Notes under the pieces: generated by a model
The model's input: the letters and a program-made list of their open reading frames with translations, nothing else
Databases searched by the model: none
Told to the model about the DNA's origin: nothing
Assembly: GCF_003226325.1 (NCBI RefSeq)
Contig: NZ_PDOD01000001.1
Coordinates: 806,001-870,000 of the forward strand
Direction of reading: 5' to 3'
Length of the DNA stretch: 64,000 nt
DNA from: Salipaludibacillus keqinensis
GTDB taxonomy: Bacteria > Bacillota > Bacilli > Bacillales > Salisediminibacteriaceae
Shown here: in pieces, positions 42,716 through 51,174 of the stretch
Numbering within the stretch: position 1 is the first letter of the stretch
Layout: each line of letters opens with the position of its first letter
Program-made: the position numbers and the translations under genes

Positions 42716-43123
42716 ATGATACCACCAAAACATATCGTGTCAGCAGCAACCATTGTGCTCAATGACAAAAAGGAAATTTTGCTCATCAAAGGACCTGAAA
42801 GAGGTTGGGAACTACCTGGAGGGCAAGTTGAAGAGGGTGAGTCGCTGACGGATGATGCCATAAGAGAAACGAAAGAAGAGTCAGGTATAGATATTGAAAT
42901 CATTAAGTTTTGCGGCATCTTCCAAAATGTAGAGGATTCCATATGTAATACGTTGTTTTTAGGTAAGCCTGTAGGTGGAGCATGCTCAATAAGTTCTGAG
43001 AGTTTAGAAGTAGGTTATTTTCCTGTTGAAAAGGCACTGGAAATGGTCACTTGGAAAAATTTCAGTCAGAGAATTGATTGTTGTTTAAATGAGCAACTAC
43101 ACCCCTTTTGTATTACATTCTGA
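42716..43123 (+). CDS. NUDIX hydrolase
   Basis: A 135-residue pyrophosphohydrolase with a complete Nudix box: GGQVEEGESLTDDAI, then RETKEESGID, matching Gx5Ex7REUxEExGU. The substrate, a nucleoside diphosphate linked to another group, cannot be read. The ATG at 42716 is preferred to starts at 42671 that would overlap the previous gene; AAAGAGGG lies upstream. Confidence 0.85.
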   Translation: MIPPKHIVSAATIVLNDKKEILLIKGPERGWELPGGQVEEGESLTDDAIRETKEESGIDIEIIKFCGIFQNVEDSICNTLFLGKPVGGACSISSESLEVGYFPVEKALEMVTWKNFSQRIDCCLNEQLHPFCITF

Positions 43124-43174
43124 TTGAAAATGGTAGTCTATGAGAACTCAATGATCATAGAGTTTGGTGATACG

Positions 43175-43216
43175 TAAAAAAAGAACCCAGCACTTTTAGA
43201 AAAAGTGTGGGTTTCT
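43175..43216. terminator. Bidirectional terminator
   Basis: GAACCCAGCACTTT pairs with AAAGTGTGGGTTC (one mismatch), with A-run before and T-run after. It lies between the NUDIX gene and the convergent DUF3243 gene and suits both. Confidence 0.75.
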
Positions 43217-43253
43217 TCAAAATTAAGGCACGATTTACACGGTGACCTCTAAT

Positions 43254-43568
43254 TTAATTGCCTTCTTTTTTTGCAAGTTTCACGAGAGTATGAGCCATTT
43301 TGTGCTTCTCATCGTCATCGCTGACTTTCCACATTTCTTGAAGAAGTTTTTCTTCAGTATTTTTAGGCTCTTCGTGGTTTTTAAGGTACTCTGCCACACG
43401 TTCTGCCCCTTTGGCCAGTTGGTCTTCACTTAAACCTAGTTTTTCACCTTTTTGAATCTTATCATTTAAATAGTTTTGGAACTCGTCGAAACTATCTAAA
43501 ATATCTTGCTTCTTATCTTGAGACATATTTTCAAGTTTGTCTTCAGCTTGTTGCTTTGGATCTGCCAC
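43254..43568 (-). CDS. DUF3243-family small protein (YmfJ-like)
   Basis: A 104-residue acidic helical protein. The pattern FDEFQNYLNDKIQKGEKLGL, ERVAEYL and EMWKVSDDDEKHKMAHTLVKL fits DUF3243, found as YmfJ in B. subtilis; function unknown. The start codon is GTG at 43568 behind AGGAGGG on the minus strand. Confidence 0.8.
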   Translation of the reverse strand: MADPKQQAEDKLENMSQDKKQDILDSFDEFQNYLNDKIQKGEKLGLSEDQLAKGAERVAEYLKNHEEPKNTEEKLLQEMWKVSDDDEKHKMAHTLVKLAKKEGN

Positions 43569-44104
43569 AATAAATCCCTCCTAGTAAGTTATATTCTGGC
43601 ACTTCCCCCTATTTCAACTATATAAACAATAATCAGGAAAATTGTATAACTTTTTTGTAAATTATGTATAGGGAAATGATCAATGTGAATCAAAGTTAAT
43701 GGATTTTTTAGCTTAATACAACGAAGTGAGGAGATGAATAGATGGACATTAGACACGATCATTCCCAGGTTGAAAAAGGATGGGGACGATGCAGATTATT
43801 GTCATTTTTGAATACGGCTTATTTTGATACCGTTTTAAACGAATAAACAAATGCATATGTTATGTAAAAATGGTGGGTAAGAAAGGGATAGCATGAATTG
43901 CTCGTTGGGGGCTTGTGTGAGTTACTTTTAAAGTTAAAGTGTTGAGTAATAAAAGTTTATCAGAAAATTTAGAAGGTTATGATACAATTAAAATATCTAA
44001 AAACACATAATAAACAAGATGGTTTAAGCGCGTTTATGGTCAAATAGTTTAAGCTCTAATTTTCGGAATGAACCTATAAAGAAACGGAGGGAGGAGATTC
44101 AAAC
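43569..44104. other. Intergenic region with one possible tiny ORF
   Basis: A 34-codon frame at 43742-43846 starts with ATG behind GAGGAGATG and encodes a mixed-composition peptide beginning MDIRHDHSQVEKGWG. It is too short to judge. The rest is AT-rich with no signal I can support. Confidence 0.3.
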
Positions 44105-44422
44105 ATGAGTACGTTCTTGGACATTGCTGGTGCTCTATATCCCCTTGTTATAGTAGGTGCGATTGTCATATTTGTGATTTTTAGAATGAAACATAAATAT
44201 AACAAGGGCACCCTTGGTAAGAAAAAAACAGAAGGCGCTCAAATGATATTAGATAGTTCAATCCCATTCGGAATGATGATTGGTTGTATTGTTGCTATCC
44301 TCCTCAGCTTATTTTTTCCAATATCCATGGTGTCTGCCATTGGCTGGGGGCCTGGAATAGGGTTTTTACTTGGATATGTTGCTTATGAAATTTATAGCAA
44401 ACAAGAAGAGGGGTATTCGTAA
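44105..44422 (+). CDS. Three-helix membrane protein, unknown function
   Basis: A 105-residue protein with helices at about 8-27, 52-72 and 77-95 and a basic loop (KHKYNKGTLGKKKTEGAQ) between the first two. GGAGGGAGGAG precedes the ATG. No family recognised. Confidence 0.65.
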   Translation: MSTFLDIAGALYPLVIVGAIVIFVIFRMKHKYNKGTLGKKKTEGAQMILDSSIPFGMMIGCIVAILLSLFFPISMVSAIGWGPGIGFLLGYVAYEIYSKQEEGYS

Positions 44423-44592
44423 ATAGCTATTATCCTATAATCTGTAATTTAGTGTATACTTGAACTAAAGTATTATCTTTTAAAAATAGCCTCTTTTCGT
44501 TCCTTTCGATGTAGTTTCTAAAGGGTTTCTAATTACTGTGATCTGGCAGTTGCTGCGTTAAAAATAACAGGGTTCATAGTGGAGGTGTGAAA

Positions 44593-44778
44593 TTGACCAG
44601 TCCAAATCTCATTTTATCGTTAGTGATGTTATTTGTATGTGTTTCTTTTCTATTACTCTCTATCCTACTCCCTAGCGCAGTTCAGATCGGACCTTTTATC
44701 GCCAGCCTATTCATATCGTTATTTTTCTATAAACGTTATAAAAAGGAAAAACCAGAGGTTGAGATACAAGAAGATTAG
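44593..44778 (+). CDS. Two-helix small membrane protein, unknown function
   Basis: A 61-residue hydrophobic protein starting with TTG at 44593, seven bases after GGAGG; a GTG at 44587 is too close to that site. Basic, acidic tail KRYKKEKPEVEIQED. No family recognised. Confidence 0.55.
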   Translation: MTSPNLILSLVMLFVCVSFLLLSILLPSAVQIGPFIASLFISLFFYKRYKKEKPEVEIQED

Positions 44779-44862
44779 TCACCAAGAGGGTGCGATTGTT
44801 GATTGATAGAGCTTTTTGAAAAACTTTGATTACAGAGCTACATTTAATTGATTAAACAAAAA

Positions 44863-44899
44863 ACAGAACTTTCTATTTTAGGAAAGTTCTGTTTTTTTA
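44863..44899 (+). terminator. Strong terminator
   Basis: ACAGAACTTTC and GAAAGTTCTGT form a perfect 11-bp stem with a seven-base loop, followed by seven T. It ends the small membrane gene. Confidence 0.9.
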
Positions 44900-44933
44900 T
44901 TATAATCAGCTTTATACATGGGAGGAACGAAAC

Positions 44934-45356
44934 ATGGATGTACTAAAAGAAAGACTAATAAAGACATTAAATCTGACAAAAGATTTTTTTAATCATATCA
45001 GCGAAGAGGATCTAAAATTGAAAATTTCAGACGTCCCATCGAATACGATAGGTGAACAAGCTTATTGTATAGTCGGTGCGAGAGAAAGTTACTTGGAAGC
45101 CTTGAAGATCGGAGAGTGGGCTGGCTTTAAGTGTAGTCTCCTTGAGAGTCATAACAAACCATTAATTGTGAGCAAGCTGGAAGAAACTCAGTCAGATATA
45201 GAGAGGTTCCTTCAGGAAAGTTCTTCAGAAATAAACATGAATCTGGTAATGGACTTGTTAGAGCATGAGGTTCAGCATCATGGCCAGTTGATTCGTTATG
45301 CGTATGCTAACAAATTCGCATTTCCAAAAAGCTGGAATGTTCGTTATACCGTTTAA
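44934..45356 (+). CDS. DinB-like protein
   Basis: A 140-residue four-helix protein. The third helix carries LLEHEVQHHGQLIRY, the typical DinB/YfiT metal-binding motif, but the first-helix histidine is not obvious (IGEQAYCIVGARESYLE), so metal binding may be changed. DinB-fold proteins include thiol transferases and stress proteins. GGGAGGA precedes the ATG. Confidence 0.75.
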   Translation: MDVLKERLIKTLNLTKDFFNHISEEDLKLKISDVPSNTIGEQAYCIVGARESYLEALKIGEWAGFKCSLLESHNKPLIVSKLEETQSDIERFLQESSSEINMNLVMDLLEHEVQHHGQLIRYAYANKFAFPKSWNVRYTV

Positions 45357-45373
45357 TTATAAGGAGAGTGGTT

Positions 45374-45688
45374 ATGGATAGTCTAATTTTAATTTTATTC
45401 TTCTTAGTCCTAATTTCACTTAAGATCATGATCTTTATTCTATTTGGAAAAGGAAAATTAAACCTAATGATCGCAGGCATCATGATGATGCTGCTTGCTC
45501 CTGTTCTTGGTTATTTAAGCGGAGCGTCCCTTTTATATTTTTATGATTGGAGTGCTGGTGGGACTGGTGAAGGTGCGGGATACGGCGGAGCACTTTTAGG
45601 GTTTCTCGCATTAGGTAATGGCTTGCTCATTCTGGGAATTGGAATCATCAGATGGATCATCACAACTTTCATTACAAAAGGAACTTAA
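45374..45688 (+). CDS. Three-helix membrane protein, unknown function
   Basis: A 104-residue protein with helices at about 2-22, 31-50 and 68-92 and a glycine-rich loop GGTGEGAGYGG. The ATG at 45374 follows AAGGAGA by six bases, better than the GTG at 45368. It lies 17 bases after the DinB-like gene and may be cotranscribed. Confidence 0.6.
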   Translation: MDSLILILFFLVLISLKIMIFILFGKGKLNLMIAGIMMMLLAPVLGYLSGASLLYFYDWSAGGTGEGAGYGGALLGFLALGNGLLILGIGIIRWIITTFITKGT

Positions 45689-45796
45689 TCTCTTTACATA
45701 ATTAGTAAGCAGTGACTTTAGTGTATGAAGGTGTCGCCGTCATACCGGAAACGATTAGCAAATTCTTCGTCAAAAACAAATGAGGGGGAGCACTTA

Positions 45797-46117
45797 GTGA
45801 AAAAGAAATCAATCATCTTGGTTTTGACGGCGATTGTCATTTTAGCTATAGGAGTCGGGTTCGGCGGATTAAAGACTTCAGAAGTTAATGACTTTCCAGT
45901 TCCACTCTATGCTAAAGTAGAAGAATTTCATTCTGAGCAGAGCATTTCATATCGTTATAGAGGGATGAATAGGTTATACCTTCAGCAAATCACCCTTAGA
46001 GGTTGGAAAGAAATTGACCAAATGGGCGGGTTGAAAACATTTGAGAAAAACGGGGAAAAAGTCGATATTATAACTTTTCAAGGTGGTTTTCAAATTATCG
46101 GTCATGATGAGGACTAA
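45797..46117 (+). CDS. Small exported or membrane-anchored protein, unknown function
   Basis: A 106-residue protein starting with GTG at 45797 behind GAGGGGG. One N-terminal helix (about 5-24) precedes a soluble domain (DFPVPLYAKVEEFHSEQS, ITLRGWKEIDQMGG). An upstream frame to 45725 lacks a ribosome site. Family unknown. Confidence 0.55.
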   Translation: MKKKSIILVLTAIVILAIGVGFGGLKTSEVNDFPVPLYAKVEEFHSEQSISYRYRGMNRLYLQQITLRGWKEIDQMGGLKTFEKNGEKVDIITFQGGFQIIGHDED

Positions 46118-46198
46118 TGTCATTGTGATCACTTGTACTAAACTTTACGGATAAGATTTGAAAGATAAGCACGTGCTGAACGCAAAAAAAAATAGATA

Positions 46199-46229
46199 GC
46201 GCCACACATCTGGAGCGGAGCGCAACATA
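46199..46229. repeat. GCGCCACA repeat, copy 1
   Basis: GCGCCACACATCTGGAGCGG followed by AGCGCAACATA. The reverse complement matches the repeat near 49660-49720 (TATGTTGCGCTCCGC and AGATTTGTGGCGC), so it is a dispersed element. Confidence 0.6.
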
Positions 46230-46280
46230 AAACTAAGGGAGTATCCGTAAGAATTTCAGAAAAAGGGAGGACTTTATAGG

Positions 46281-46616
46281 ATGGAATTTGAATTTGGGAA
46301 CTTTGGCATTTTTCTCCCGCCTTTGCATATTACAATGGCTTTAATAGTGATGATCTTCTTTTTAGTAAGGTGGAGCAAGCAGTTAGAGACTGGTGGGTAT
46401 AAAGTTTTCTTTTACTTTCTAATAAGTACTTACGCAGCTCCGATGGCCTCGTGGAATACGGAAGAAGGTCTCTTTGAGTTATGGATTCCCATAGGATTTA
46501 TCGCTGTTTTCTCATATTTGTTGTTAGGTAAAAGTTATCATCCTTCCAAAATGAAAGCGAGTATTCTAGGATTTTGCTTAGCAATCTATCAGATCATTTC
46601 CCACTATGCGGGGTAG
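46281..46616 (+). CDS. Four-helix membrane protein, unknown function
   Basis: A 111-residue membrane protein with helices at about 12-28, 39-57, 66-84 and 90-108. GGGAGGA is placed before the ATG. No family recognised. Confidence 0.6.
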   Translation: MEFEFGNFGIFLPPLHITMALIVMIFFLVRWSKQLETGGYKVFFYFLISTYAAPMASWNTEEGLFELWIPIGFIAVFSYLLLGKSYHPSKMKASILGFCLAIYQIISHYAG

Positions 46617-46795
46617 GATTTCCAACTTGCGGGATGCTTCTTGGAACAAACTGTTACTGAACTTGGATCGCTAAAAAGGAGGCGAGGGTTAAAGGTTCGA
46701 TGTAAAGACAGTTAAAACGAGAGATTATTTGATTTTGGAGAGGAAGAACTAATCCGGCTGCTTCTATTGAATGAGAATCTTCTAAATTTATAAAC

Positions 46796-46834
46796 CATCT
46801 TACCTTCAGCTGTTTGGAGGTAAGATGTTTTTTT
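46796..46834 (+). terminator. Strong terminator
   Basis: CATCTTACCT and AGGTAAGATG form a perfect 10-bp stem with a 12-base loop, followed by seven T. Confidence 0.85.
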
Positions 46835-47335
46835 GGGAAAACTACCAGGATTCTAGTATTGAATTCGAAGCAACACCTGGACGGTTCGCACCATCTGTTG
46901 GTCCGTTCGTAGCATGAGCGATCGTGTTCAAAGGTTCGCACGGTTGGAGCATTACCAGAGAGTACTTCAGAGATTACTAACAGAAAATAAACCAAAGACC
47001 CTTTACGCATTCGCGCTCGCCTTTTTTTCTCTTTCTTTTTTGAATAAATTTTTACAAGACTCAAAAGATTAAGATCACTGCGAGAACTCTAGTAAAAGTA
47101 TTTTCTAACAACAAACGTGAACATTACTTTTGAAAAAAATAGCAGATAAGTTCATCCCCATTTCCTCGAAACGTCCTCCAACGAAAATCTTGAGCTTAGC
47201 CATTCTCACCACAAGGTCAACGAAACAAGAGAAGTATTCCAACCAACCTCTAAAAATATTTCAAAACGTCTCCTCCTTTTTCGTCGAAGGAGTGTACTTA
47301 TTTCTTAGAGAGACAAAAAAAGGAGGATGCACAGA
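46835..47335. other. Intergenic region with a GGTTCGCAC repeat
   Basis: About 46880-46943 carries GGTTCGCACC, GGTCCGTTCGTA and GGTTCGCACGG, which look like degenerate REP-style units. Open frames here (46654-47064 minus; 47130-47339 plus) lack ribosome sites and protein-like character. No gene is supported before 47336. Confidence 0.45.
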
Positions 47336-48205
47336 ATGAATCAATATAAATGTTCGGTGATTAGAGAAGAGCTGTTTTTGCTGACGGGAGACTATAAATT
47401 AGCACTCATCTTGAATCAAATGATTTATTGGTCCCAACGGGTTAGAGACGTTGATGCGTACATAGAGGAAGAGAAAATGAGAGACCAAAACTCGAGACTA
47501 GAATTGACTGAGGGATGGTTTTACAAAAAGGCCGCAGATCTGTCGAAAGAAACATTCACACTCTGGTCCGAAACGTTGATTAGACGTTGCTTAATTAAGC
47601 TTGTTGAAGCAGGTTGGTTAAACGAGCGAAGCAATCCGAAGATTAAGTGGGATAAAACGAAGCAATACAGAGTTAGCTTAGTGAATATTCAGAGGGATCT
47701 CAACAAGCTCGGCTTGCAGTTACAAGGCTATAAAGTGGAAGTCCCAACTTTCTCTGAAACAACTACTGAAGAAAAAAGTACGGTCGAGGACAAGCGTCAA
47801 GAAGCAAATGGCGATCAAGATATACACTTGAAAAATGTAGATGCCACGAAACCTAAACAAGAGAAATCAGACGACGAGATGGGCGATACCACCCTTGCAG
47901 AAAAGATCCCTTATGCAGAAATCATTGACTATTTGAACGAACAGACGGGTAAGAAATTCAAAGATTCGGTGCGAGAAACGAACAGGATGATCCGAACGAG
48001 GTGGCTTGAAAAACATCGTCTAGAAGATTTCAAGAAAGTGATTGATCAGAAAACAACGCAGTGGTTGGACGTCCCTGAAATGAACAAATATTTACGACCA
48101 GAAACCTTATTTGGAACGAAATTTGAAGCGTACTTGAATGAGCCTGAGCCTACGAATAGAAAGTCTGAATTTGATGCCTTTCTAGAGGGGTTGGATGAAT
48201 CATGA
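47336..48205 (+). CDS. Phage-type replication initiation protein (DnaD-like, Phg_2220_C domain)
   Basis: A 289-residue protein. Residues 1-125 form a winged-helix region as in DnaD-like phage initiators (SVIREELFLLTGDYKLALIL). A charged linker (about 135-185) leads to a conserved phage C-terminal domain (YAEIIDYLNEQTGKKFK, VPEMNKYLRPETLFGTKFE). Such proteins load the replicative helicase at a phage origin. The ATG at 47336 fits AAAGGAGG better than the ATG at 47327 that abuts it. It overlaps the next gene by four bases. Likely a prophage remnant. Confidence 0.82.
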   Translation: MNQYKCSVIREELFLLTGDYKLALILNQMIYWSQRVRDVDAYIEEEKMRDQNSRLELTEGWFYKKAADLSKETFTLWSETLIRRCLIKLVEAGWLNERSNPKIKWDKTKQYRVSLVNIQRDLNKLGLQLQGYKVEVPTFSETTTEEKSTVEDKRQEANGDQDIHLKNVDATKPKQEKSDDEMGDTTLAEKIPYAEIIDYLNEQTGKKFKDSVRETNRMIRTRWLEKHRLEDFKKVIDQKTTQWLDVPEMNKYLRPETLFGTKFEAYLNEPEPTNRKSEFDAFLEGLDES

Positions 48206-48483
48206 CGTTAAAAGAAACAGCCTTATTATTAAAAGAGATTGATCGATTTTTTCCGGAGAGGTTGAACTTGGACAAAGACATGGCGAAATCTTGGCATCGT
48301 CTGTTGGAATCGCAGGCGTATGAAGAGGTGGTTGCCCGTCTGGATGAGTATGCAGTGAGTAACAAGTATCCGCCGCTCATCTACGATTTGTATGAAAAGC
48401 CACGTCCGGAGCGGAAGAAATTCGGTCTAAGTCAAATTGATAAATGGGAGGCGGAGGCCAGTGGGGGACCGATACAATCATGA
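48202..48483 (+). CDS. Phage helicase loader/inhibitor, G39P-like
   Basis: A 93-residue protein, MTLKETALLLKEIDRFFPER, followed by WHRLLESQAYEEVVARLDEY and YPPLIYDLYEK. This is the pattern of the SPP1 G39P-type helicase loader, which delivers a DnaB-like helicase to the initiator. It sits, as expected, between the initiator and a DnaB remnant, and the dnaB-like start lies inside its 3' end. Confidence 0.7.
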   Translation: MTLKETALLLKEIDRFFPERLNLDKDMAKSWHRLLESQAYEEVVARLDEYAVSNKYPPLIYDLYEKPRPERKKFGLSQIDKWEAEASGGPIQS

Positions 48484-48854
48484 AGCGGAGAAAATGCTGC
48501 TTGGGTGTCTCTTGCTTGAATCATCGTTAGTCAACGAACTAAAAGTGAAGCCGAATCAGTTTTCTTATGAGTTCGGACCGATTTTTCAAGCGATGATCAC
48601 GATTCAACGACGGCGAGGAGATCAACCGGCCAACGCTGTTCGATCGACTGGGGGCCAGGTACATGAGCCAGGTGAACGTAGGTGAATGGATGGCTGCCGT
48701 ACCTTCTGCTTCCGGAATTAAAAATTACGAGCAAATCATCATTCACACGTGGCAGAAGAACCAACTTAGACAAACGGCGGAAAGCTTCATACAGAAAACC
48801 GATTACTATAGCAGGGAAAGTATTAAAGCCTTCTTAGAAGGTCGATGGGAATAA
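48461..48854 (+). pseudogene. Remnant of a phage DnaB-type replicative helicase
   Basis: From a GTG at 48461 the frame gives MGDRYNHEAEKMLLGCLLLE, the standard start of DnaB. Near 48612-48617 the family sequence (INRPTLFDRLGARYMSQVNV) shifts into another frame, consistent with one lost G, and continues through EWMAAVPSASGIKNYEQII to a stop at 48854. Only the N-terminal domain and the start of the linker are left; the RecA-like ATPase domain is absent. Confidence 0.82.
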
Positions 48855-48873
48855 CAGATGTTTACTATTTGTA

Positions 48874-48920
48874 ATAACCTCTAGAGGTTATCATTGCTGG
48901 AGATAACTTCAAGAAGTTAT
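48874..48920. promoter_or_regulatory. Two tandem operator-like palindromes
   Basis: ATAACCTCTAGAGGTTAT (48874-48891), a perfect 18-bp palindrome, and ATAACTTCAAGAAGTTAT (48903-48920), the same pattern with a two-base centre mismatch. Centres are 29 bp apart. A TATAAT follows at 48937-48942. Likely sites for a dimeric regulator, perhaps a prophage repressor remnant. Confidence 0.6.
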
Positions 48921-48974
48921 TTAAATAGATTACTATTATAATAAGGTGTTAATGTCCGAAATGAGGAAACAACA

Positions 48975-49115
48975 ATGTTTGAAATCCCTGTAATGAACCT
49001 ACTTATACTTAGTTTTGTGTTGAGTAATTTTTATTTTCAAAAGGAGGAACGAAAGGCGAAACAGAAAAAAAGTTATCTAGACCTATTCAGGTATCCCTCT
49101 CCTTTTTTTTCATAA
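48975..49115 (+). CDS. Possible 46-residue membrane peptide
   Basis: MFEIPVMNLLILSFVLSNFY followed by a very basic tail (QKEERKAKQKK). One helix (about 6-21). GAGGAAAC lies upstream, weak. It lies downstream of the tandem palindromes and overlaps the 3' end of the convergent acetyltransferase gene. Reality uncertain. Confidence 0.3.
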   Translation: MFEIPVMNLLILSFVLSNFYFQKEERKAKQKKSYLDLFRYPSPFFS

Positions 49116-49558
49116 GTGAAAATCTCTTCATCAAATTCCGGATCGATGAGGCCAGTATTTTTAAATCCGTGCTTCTCATAAAAGGCTTTCCCATGCAGAT
49201 TATCTTTAGTGACACTTAAGACGATTTCATTTACATCATAATGATTGAAAATGAAATTTTTCACAACAGGGATAAATGCGCTTCCTAACCCTTTCCCTTG
49301 ATAGGCTCGGTCAATCATGAACCGGTCCAGCCAAATGTACTGTTCTTCTTTGTTTTCTGCCCCGATCATCATAAACCCAACAGCTTCATCTTTGAAAAAC
49401 AAGCCGTAGCATGTCCACTGATTTTCCGTATCGTAGATCGATTCCAGCAGGGAAATTTCATTGCTTTCAATAAATGATTCCTGGCTCTCATCCATTTTTA
49501 AAGAAACGACTTGTCGCCAGTTCGATGAGTCCACAGGGTAGATCTTTAAATCTTCCAT
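49073..49558 (-). CDS. GNAT acetyltransferase, BltD/diamine acetyltransferase-like
   Basis: A 161-residue N-acetyltransferase. YIWLDRFMIDRAYQGKGLGS is the acetyl-CoA site and EIVLSVTKDNLHGKAFYEKHGF the C-terminal part. The N-terminal LKMDESQESFIESNEISLLE and the WLDRFMID strand resemble the spermidine acetyltransferase BltD of B. subtilis, so polyamine acetylation is plausible. GGAGTGA precedes the start on the minus strand. Confidence 0.8.
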   Translation of the reverse strand: MEDLKIYPVDSSNWRQVVSLKMDESQESFIESNEISLLESIYDTENQWTCYGLFFKDEAVGFMMIGAENKEEQYIWLDRFMIDRAYQGKGLGSAFIPVVKNFIFNHYDVNEIVLSVTKDNLHGKAFYEKHGFKNTGLIDPEFDEEIFTYEKKGEGYLNRSR

Positions 49559-49659
49559 TGGTTCACTCCGTTCATCATTTCACTGAGTAGGAAAAAAATG
49601 CTTTATTAATCATTTTACCAGAAGGACTAAGGGAAATAGTTGTGAATCTAGAATAAGTC

Positions 49660-49720
49660 GCGAGATTTGTGGCGCTCCCCCCATAATATGTTGCGCTCCG
49701 CACGAGATTTGTGGCGCTCT
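49660..49720. repeat. GCGCCACA repeat, copy 2 (double unit)
   Basis: CGAGATTTGTGGCGCTC occurs twice, at about 49660 and 49703, around CCATAATATGTTGCGCTCCG. Its complement matches 46199-46229. The remaining gap to 49942 carries no gene; an antisense frame at 49575-49805 is not supported. Confidence 0.6.
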
Positions 49721-49942
49721 TATACAAGGCCCACAAAGGCACACATTCTTTCAAACTTCTATGAATAAATGTAAGTTTATGTGTGAGATATAAAAGGAAT
49801 GCCAAGTAGTATCCATGTCACAACTGTTTGATTAAGAGCGTAAAGAGAACTGCTTAGCCCGTGAATTTACGTTATTTGGTCTCGTTAGGTTTCCAATGAC
49901 TGGATCAAAAATTGCAAGATGACTTATCTTTTGGAGGTACTT

Positions 49943-50812
49943 ATGAAATATGCGGGTGTAGGCTTAGTTATATTAGCTGCTATATTCTGGGGCATTAGTG
50001 GAGGAATTGGCGATATTTTAATGGACAAGGGTTGGGATCCTATAGTGATTTCCCTTTACCGAGGGGCTATTGGATTTATATGTTTTTTTACTTGGTTTCT
50101 CTTGCGTTTTAGAGAAAACTGGAACTTCTCCCTACGATTATTCCTGTGGTCCCTATTGGCGGGGATTGGAGTCGCAGGGAATTTCTCTTTTTATTATCTA
50201 AGTATCGAAGCTTCTAGCGTTGCGGTTGCGGCTACTTTGATGTACACCGCTCCTGTGTTCGTGCTTCTCATCTCTTTTATATTAAAAATAGAACGTTCGT
50301 CATGGTTTAAATGGGGATGCATTTTCGGTGTACTCATGGGAATCATCCTGCTTACAGGTGCCTACAACACTGATGAGCTTTCAGTGAGTTTCTTTGGCGC
50401 AGCGGCAGGACTCTCTGCAGGGCTGTGTTATGCGCTATTTATATTTGGGTTTAAAAAATCCTCTTCCATTGGTAAGCCGCAGACCGTCTTAACCATCGCT
50501 TTTTTTGCATTCTGTCTAGTTCTTATTTTCCTTGCAGATAGTGAGGAAACAGTCAGTGTTCTGACTTCAAGTGACATAGGATGGTTTGTGCTATTAGGAC
50601 TCGTGGGGGCTGGAATCTCCTTTATTTTTTATGTGATTGGGATTCGAAAAACTGCGCCGACCACTGCATCGATGGTTGCGATGGTAGAGCCTGTCACAGC
50701 TTCATTATTTGGGCTTCTACTTCTCGGAGACCAGCTGGACATGATTCAATATCTTGGAATGGGCCTTATTTTAATGACTGTCACCGTTCTTAGTGTAAAG
50801 CAAGGAAAATAA
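49943..50812 (+). CDS. EamA/DMT-family transporter, tandem copy 1
   Basis: A 289-residue membrane protein with ten predicted helices in two EamA repeats (first about 5-135, second about 150-285). Typical segments are AIFWGISGG, SLYRGAIGFICF, SSVAVAATLMYTAPVFVLL and the C-terminal ASMVAMVEPVTASLFGLLLLGD. Family members export amino acids or other metabolites; substrate unknown. TTGGAGG precedes the ATG at 49943. It is closely similar to the next gene. Confidence 0.87.
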   Translation: MKYAGVGLVILAAIFWGISGGIGDILMDKGWDPIVISLYRGAIGFICFFTWFLLRFRENWNFSLRLFLWSLLAGIGVAGNFSFYYLSIEASSVAVAATLMYTAPVFVLLISFILKIERSSWFKWGCIFGVLMGIILLTGAYNTDELSVSFFGAAAGLSAGLCYALFIFGFKKSSSIGKPQTVLTIAFFAFCLVLIFLADSEETVSVLTSSDIGWFVLLGLVGAGISFIFYVIGIRKTAPTTASMVAMVEPVTASLFGLLLLGDQLDMIQYLGMGLILMTVTVLSVKQGK

Positions 50813-50862
50813 TTATTGCGATTCACTGATTTAAGGAAAGTTTATACCACGTGCTTACAAAG

Positions 50863-50902
50863 GAACCCTCTTTTTGCTTATAAAAAGAGGGTTCTTTTTT
50901 TA
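50863..50902 (+). terminator. Strong terminator between the EamA genes
   Basis: GAACCCTCTTTTT and AAAAAGAGGGTTC form a perfect 13-bp stem with loop GCTTAT, followed by seven T. The paralogue downstream is therefore probably transcribed separately. Another 10-bp stem, CTTTCCTCTC/GAGAGGAAAG, lies in its leader at 51040-51075. Confidence 0.88.
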
Positions 50903-51174
50903 GTAGCGATTCGGTTCACTCTTGTGAAGGAGCTAAGGAATGTCTTTTTCACACAGTTTCAAAATGAAACCTGTTTTTTTGTTCCATTTGAAAAAATGTA
51001 AGTTTGATAGTAATAAATGAAAGGAATCCCAAATAATTCCTTTCCTCTCTCATATATTTATGGGGGAGAGGAAAGAGAAGTATTTAGCCCGTGAATTTAC
51101 TTTAATGTGGTGGCATTAGGTTGTCGATGGCTAGATGAAAACATTGCACGATGACTTATCATCAGGAGGTACTT

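Noticed and set aside
46654-47064. 136-residue ORF on the minus strand
   Set aside because: It crosses a terminator and repeat, has no ribosome site, and its composition is not protein-like.
47130-47339. 69-residue ORF before the phage initiator
   Set aside because: No ribosome site, a TTG start, and its end overlaps the ribosome site of the real gene.
49805-49942. Riboswitch in the duplicated EamA leaders
   Set aside because: The leaders are similar because of duplication; I found no compensatory base changes supporting a conserved fold.
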